Origin: Paracoccaceae bacterium
Lineage (GTDB): Bacteria; Pseudomonadota; Alphaproteobacteria; Rhodobacterales; Rhodobacteraceae
Direction of reading: 5' to 3'
NCBI GenBank assembly: GCA_026997055.1
Contig: JALWJU010000148.1
Location: forward strand, 1 to 7,081
DNA length: 7,081 nucleotides
In this document: positions 5,513-7,081 of the stretch, piece after piece
How positions within the stretch are numbered: the stretch's first letter is position 1
Layout of the letters: the number at the start of each line of letters is the position of its first letter
Program-made: the position numbers and the translations under genes
The notes under the pieces: model-generated
Database searches by the model: none
The model's input: only the letters and a program-made list of their open reading frames with translations
What the model was told of the DNA's origin: nothing

Positions 5513-6907
5513 GTGAGCAAAGATTATATCGTCAAGGACATCGACCTGGCCGCCTTCGGTCGCAAGGAACTGGACATTGCCGAGACCGAAATGCCCGGCC
5601 TGATGGCGCTGCGTGAAGAATATGGCGACGAAAAGCCGCTCAAGGGCGCACGTATCGCCGGCTCGCTGCACATGACGATCCAGACCGCGGTGCTGATCGA
5701 GACCCTGGTGGCGCTGGGCGCCGATGTGCGCTGGGCGTCATGCAACATCTTCTCGACCCAGGATCACGCGGCAGCAGCGATTGCCGCGGCTGGTATCCCG
5801 GTCTTCGCGATCAAGGGCGAGACCCTGCCCGAATACTGGGATTACGCCGACCGCATCTTCCAGTTCGAGGAAGGCACCGCCAACATGATCCTCGACGATG
5901 GCGGCGACGCGACGCTCTATGTCCTGCTCGGCGCCCGGGTCGAGAACGGCGAGGAAGAGCTCATCGCCACACCAAAATCCGAAGAGGAAGAGGCGCTGTT
6001 TGCCCAGATCCGAAAGCGCCTCGAGGAGAGCCCCGGCTGGTTCACCCGCCAGCGTGACGCGATCCGGGGCGTCTCGGAAGAGACCACTACCGGCGTTCAC
6101 CGCCTGTATCAGCTGATGGAGGCGGGCCAGCTGCCGTTTCCGGCGATCAACGTGAACGATTCGGTCACCAAGTCGAAATTCGACAACAAATATGGCTGCA
6201 AGGAGAGCCTTGTGGACGGCATCCGCCGCGCCACCGACACGATGATGGCCGGCAAGGTCGCCGTGGTCTGCGGCTATGGCGATGTGGGCAAGGGCTCGGC
6301 CGCAAGCCTGCGCGGCGCAGGCGCGCGGGTGAAGGTGACCGAGATCGACCCGATCTGCGCGCTGCAGGCGGCGATGGACGGCTTCGAGGTGGTGCGGCTC
6401 GAAGATGCGGTGAAGGATGCCGACATCTTCATCACCACCACCGGCAACCGCGACGTGATCCGCATCGAACACATGCGCGAGATGAAGGACATGGCGATTG
6501 TCGGCAATATCGGCCATTTCGACAACGAAATCCAGGTAGCGGCGCTGAAGAACCACAAATGGACCAATATCAAGGACCAGGTGGACATGATCGAGATGCC
6601 CTCGGGCAACCGGATCATCCTGCTGTCCGAGGGTCGCCTGCTCAATCTCGGCAATGCCACCGGCCACCCCTCCTTCGTGATGAGCGCCTCTTTCACCAAC
6701 CAGGTGCTGGCCCAGATCGAGCTCTGGACCCGGGGCGACCAGTATGAAAACAAGGTCTATATCCTGCCCAAGCATCTGGACGAAAAGGTCGCCCGCCTGC
6801 ATCTTGACCGGATCGGGGTAAAGCTCTCGAAGCTGAGCCCGGAGCAGGCCGAATATATCGGCGTCAGCGTCGATGGCCCCTACAAACCCGAGCATTATCG
6901 CTATTGA
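5513..6907 (+). CDS. ahcY: Adenosylhomocysteinase (S-adenosyl-L-homocysteine hydrolase)
   Basis: This cytoplasmic, NAD-dependent enzyme splits S-adenosylhomocysteine into adenosine and homocysteine, removing the product that inhibits methyltransferases. The 464-residue protein has the bacterial length, with an insertion of about 35-40 residues (about 133-175) relative to the animal enzyme. Visible motifs include TEMPGLMALR (25-34), GSLHMTIQTAVLIETL (50-65), SCNIFSTQDHAAAA (76-89), the NAD-binding GYGDVGKGSA (254-263) and the C-terminal PYKPEHYRY. Residues equivalent to human H55, D131, E156, K186, D190, N191, K426 and Y430 are all present (H53, D129, E190, K220, D224, N225, K458, Y462). The GTG at 5513 is the start, supported by AAGGA at 5500-5504. 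In Rhodobacter capsulatus, ahcY is known to be activated by the LysR-type regulator HvrB. No such gene lies in this window. Confidence 0.98.
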   Translation: MSKDYIVKDIDLAAFGRKELDIAETEMPGLMALREEYGDEKPLKGARIAGSLHMTIQTAVLIETLVALGADVRWASCNIFSTQDHAAAAIAAAGIPVFAIKGETLPEYWDYADRIFQFEEGTANMILDDGGDATLYVLLGARVENGEEELIATPKSEEEEALFAQIRKRLEESPGWFTRQRDAIRGVSEETTTGVHRLYQLMEAGQLPFPAINVNDSVTKSKFDNKYGCKESLVDGIRRATDTMMAGKVAVVCGYGDVGKGSAASLRGAGARVKVTEIDPICALQAAMDGFEVVRLEDAVKDADIFITTTGNRDVIRIEHMREMKDMAIVGNIGHFDNEIQVAALKNHKWTNIKDQVDMIEMPSGNRIILLSEGRLLNLGNATGHPSFVMSASFTNQVLAQIELWTRGDQYENKVYILPKHLDEKVARLHLDRIGVKLSKLSPEQAEYIGVSVDGPYKPEHYRY

Positions 6908-6912
6908 TATAC

Positions 6913-6949
6913 GGTCCAGGCCCGGGGGGCATGAGCCCCGGCCTGGACC
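6913..6949 (+). terminator. GC-rich hairpin after ahcY, probable terminator
   Basis: GGTCCAGGC at 6913-6921 pairs perfectly with GCCTGGACC at 6941-6949. Inside it, GGGGC at 6926-6930 pairs with GCCCC at 6935-6939 around an ATGA loop, with C6922 or C6923 able to pair with G6940 and the few remaining bases bulged. The stem starts five bases after the ahcY stop. No T-run follows directly, so it may act as a Rho-independent terminator of the GC-rich kind, as a transcript-stabilising structure, or with Rho. Confidence 0.65.
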
Positions 6950-7017
6950 TGACCGCCGGTACGCCTGGTCGCAGGGGGAATTTTGCCGGTCTTTTCCCTT
7001 GTTTCATGTCGTGATCT

Positions 7018-7060
7018 CGTTACCATGCCCGGCAGTGAGCCGTGGCTCGGTAACGGTAAC
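7018..7060. repeat. Nested inverted repeat with tandem GGTAAC
   Basis: An outer arm CGTTACC at 7018-7024 is the exact reverse complement of GGTAACG at 7049-7055. Inside lies a second perfect inverted repeat, GAGCC at 7037-7041 and GGCTC at 7044-7048. The right outer arm is doubled, with GGTAAC at 7049-7054 and again at 7055-7060. It ends a few bases before a likely ribosome-binding site, so it lies where an operator or leader structure for the next gene would be. No regulator is identified. Confidence 0.5.
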
Positions 7061-7076
7061 CAGAAGAGGGCTTGAA

Positions 7077-7081
7077 ATGGG
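7077..7081 (+). CDS. Possible start of the next gene, cut by the window end
   Basis: An ATG at 7077 is preceded by AAGAGGG at 7064-7070, a good ribosome-binding site at seven bases' distance. Only the start codon and two bases of the next codon are present, so nothing can be said about the product. The call rests on the ribosome-binding site and on the 169-base gap after ahcY that leads up to it. Confidence 0.35.

Noticed and set aside
5441..5671. Extended start for the HD gene up to 5671
   Set aside because: The extra 77 residues would be encoded opposite the start of ahcY and show no relation to the HD family. The GTG at 5440 with its own ribosome-binding site fits better.
5738..6895. Long minus-strand open frame of 385 codons opposite ahcY
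   Set aside because: It is the antisense shadow of a highly expressed-type GC-rich gene. Its sequence is rich in His, Asp and Ala with no recognised domain, and ahcY is unambiguous.

Overview
The window is GC-rich chromosomal DNA, most likely from an alphaproteobacterium and probably from the Rhodobacterales. Three things point there: the flagellar gene order (flgB-flgC-fliE-fliQ-flgF-flgG-flgA-flgH-fliL), the short FlgA and FliL types, and an HD-domain hydrolase divergent from ahcY. The taxonomic call comes from remembered gene order and protein character, not from a search.

Positions 3-4284 are one tightly packed plus-strand flagellar basal-body operon, already under way when the window opens (only the last 26 codons of flgB are present). 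It encodes rod proteins (FlgB, FlgC, FlgF, FlgG), the MS-ring/rod adaptor FliE, the export-gate subunit FliQ, the P-ring chaperone FlgA, the L-ring lipoprotein FlgH and the stator-associated FliL. Gaps are 0-23 bases, with one 1-base stop/start overlap (flgG/flgA). No internal promoter or terminator is evident. Together these genes build the export gate, the rod and the outer-membrane bushing of the motor.

Positions 4285-4849 hold no intact gene. On the minus strand at about 4350-4593 there is a decayed piece of an IS110-family transposase C-terminus, broken over three reading frames. The rest of this stretch is unexplained.

Positions 4850-6907 hold a divergent pair: a minus-strand HD-domain phosphohydrolase resembling the YfbR 5'-nucleotidase, and plus-strand ahcY (S-adenosylhomocysteine hydrolase). 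They share a 72-base intergenic region, and both appear to start with GTG. AhcY releases adenosine and homocysteine in the methyl cycle, and a nucleotide-cleaving HD enzyme would be a metabolically sensible but unproven neighbour.

After ahcY come a strong GC-rich hairpin (probable terminator), a nested inverted repeat with a tandem GGTAAC, and a plausible ribosome-binding site plus ATG for a gene that runs off the end.

I saw no sign of a wholly new system. The points most worth checking are the IS110 remnant, the HD/ahcY pairing and the nested repeat at the right edge.
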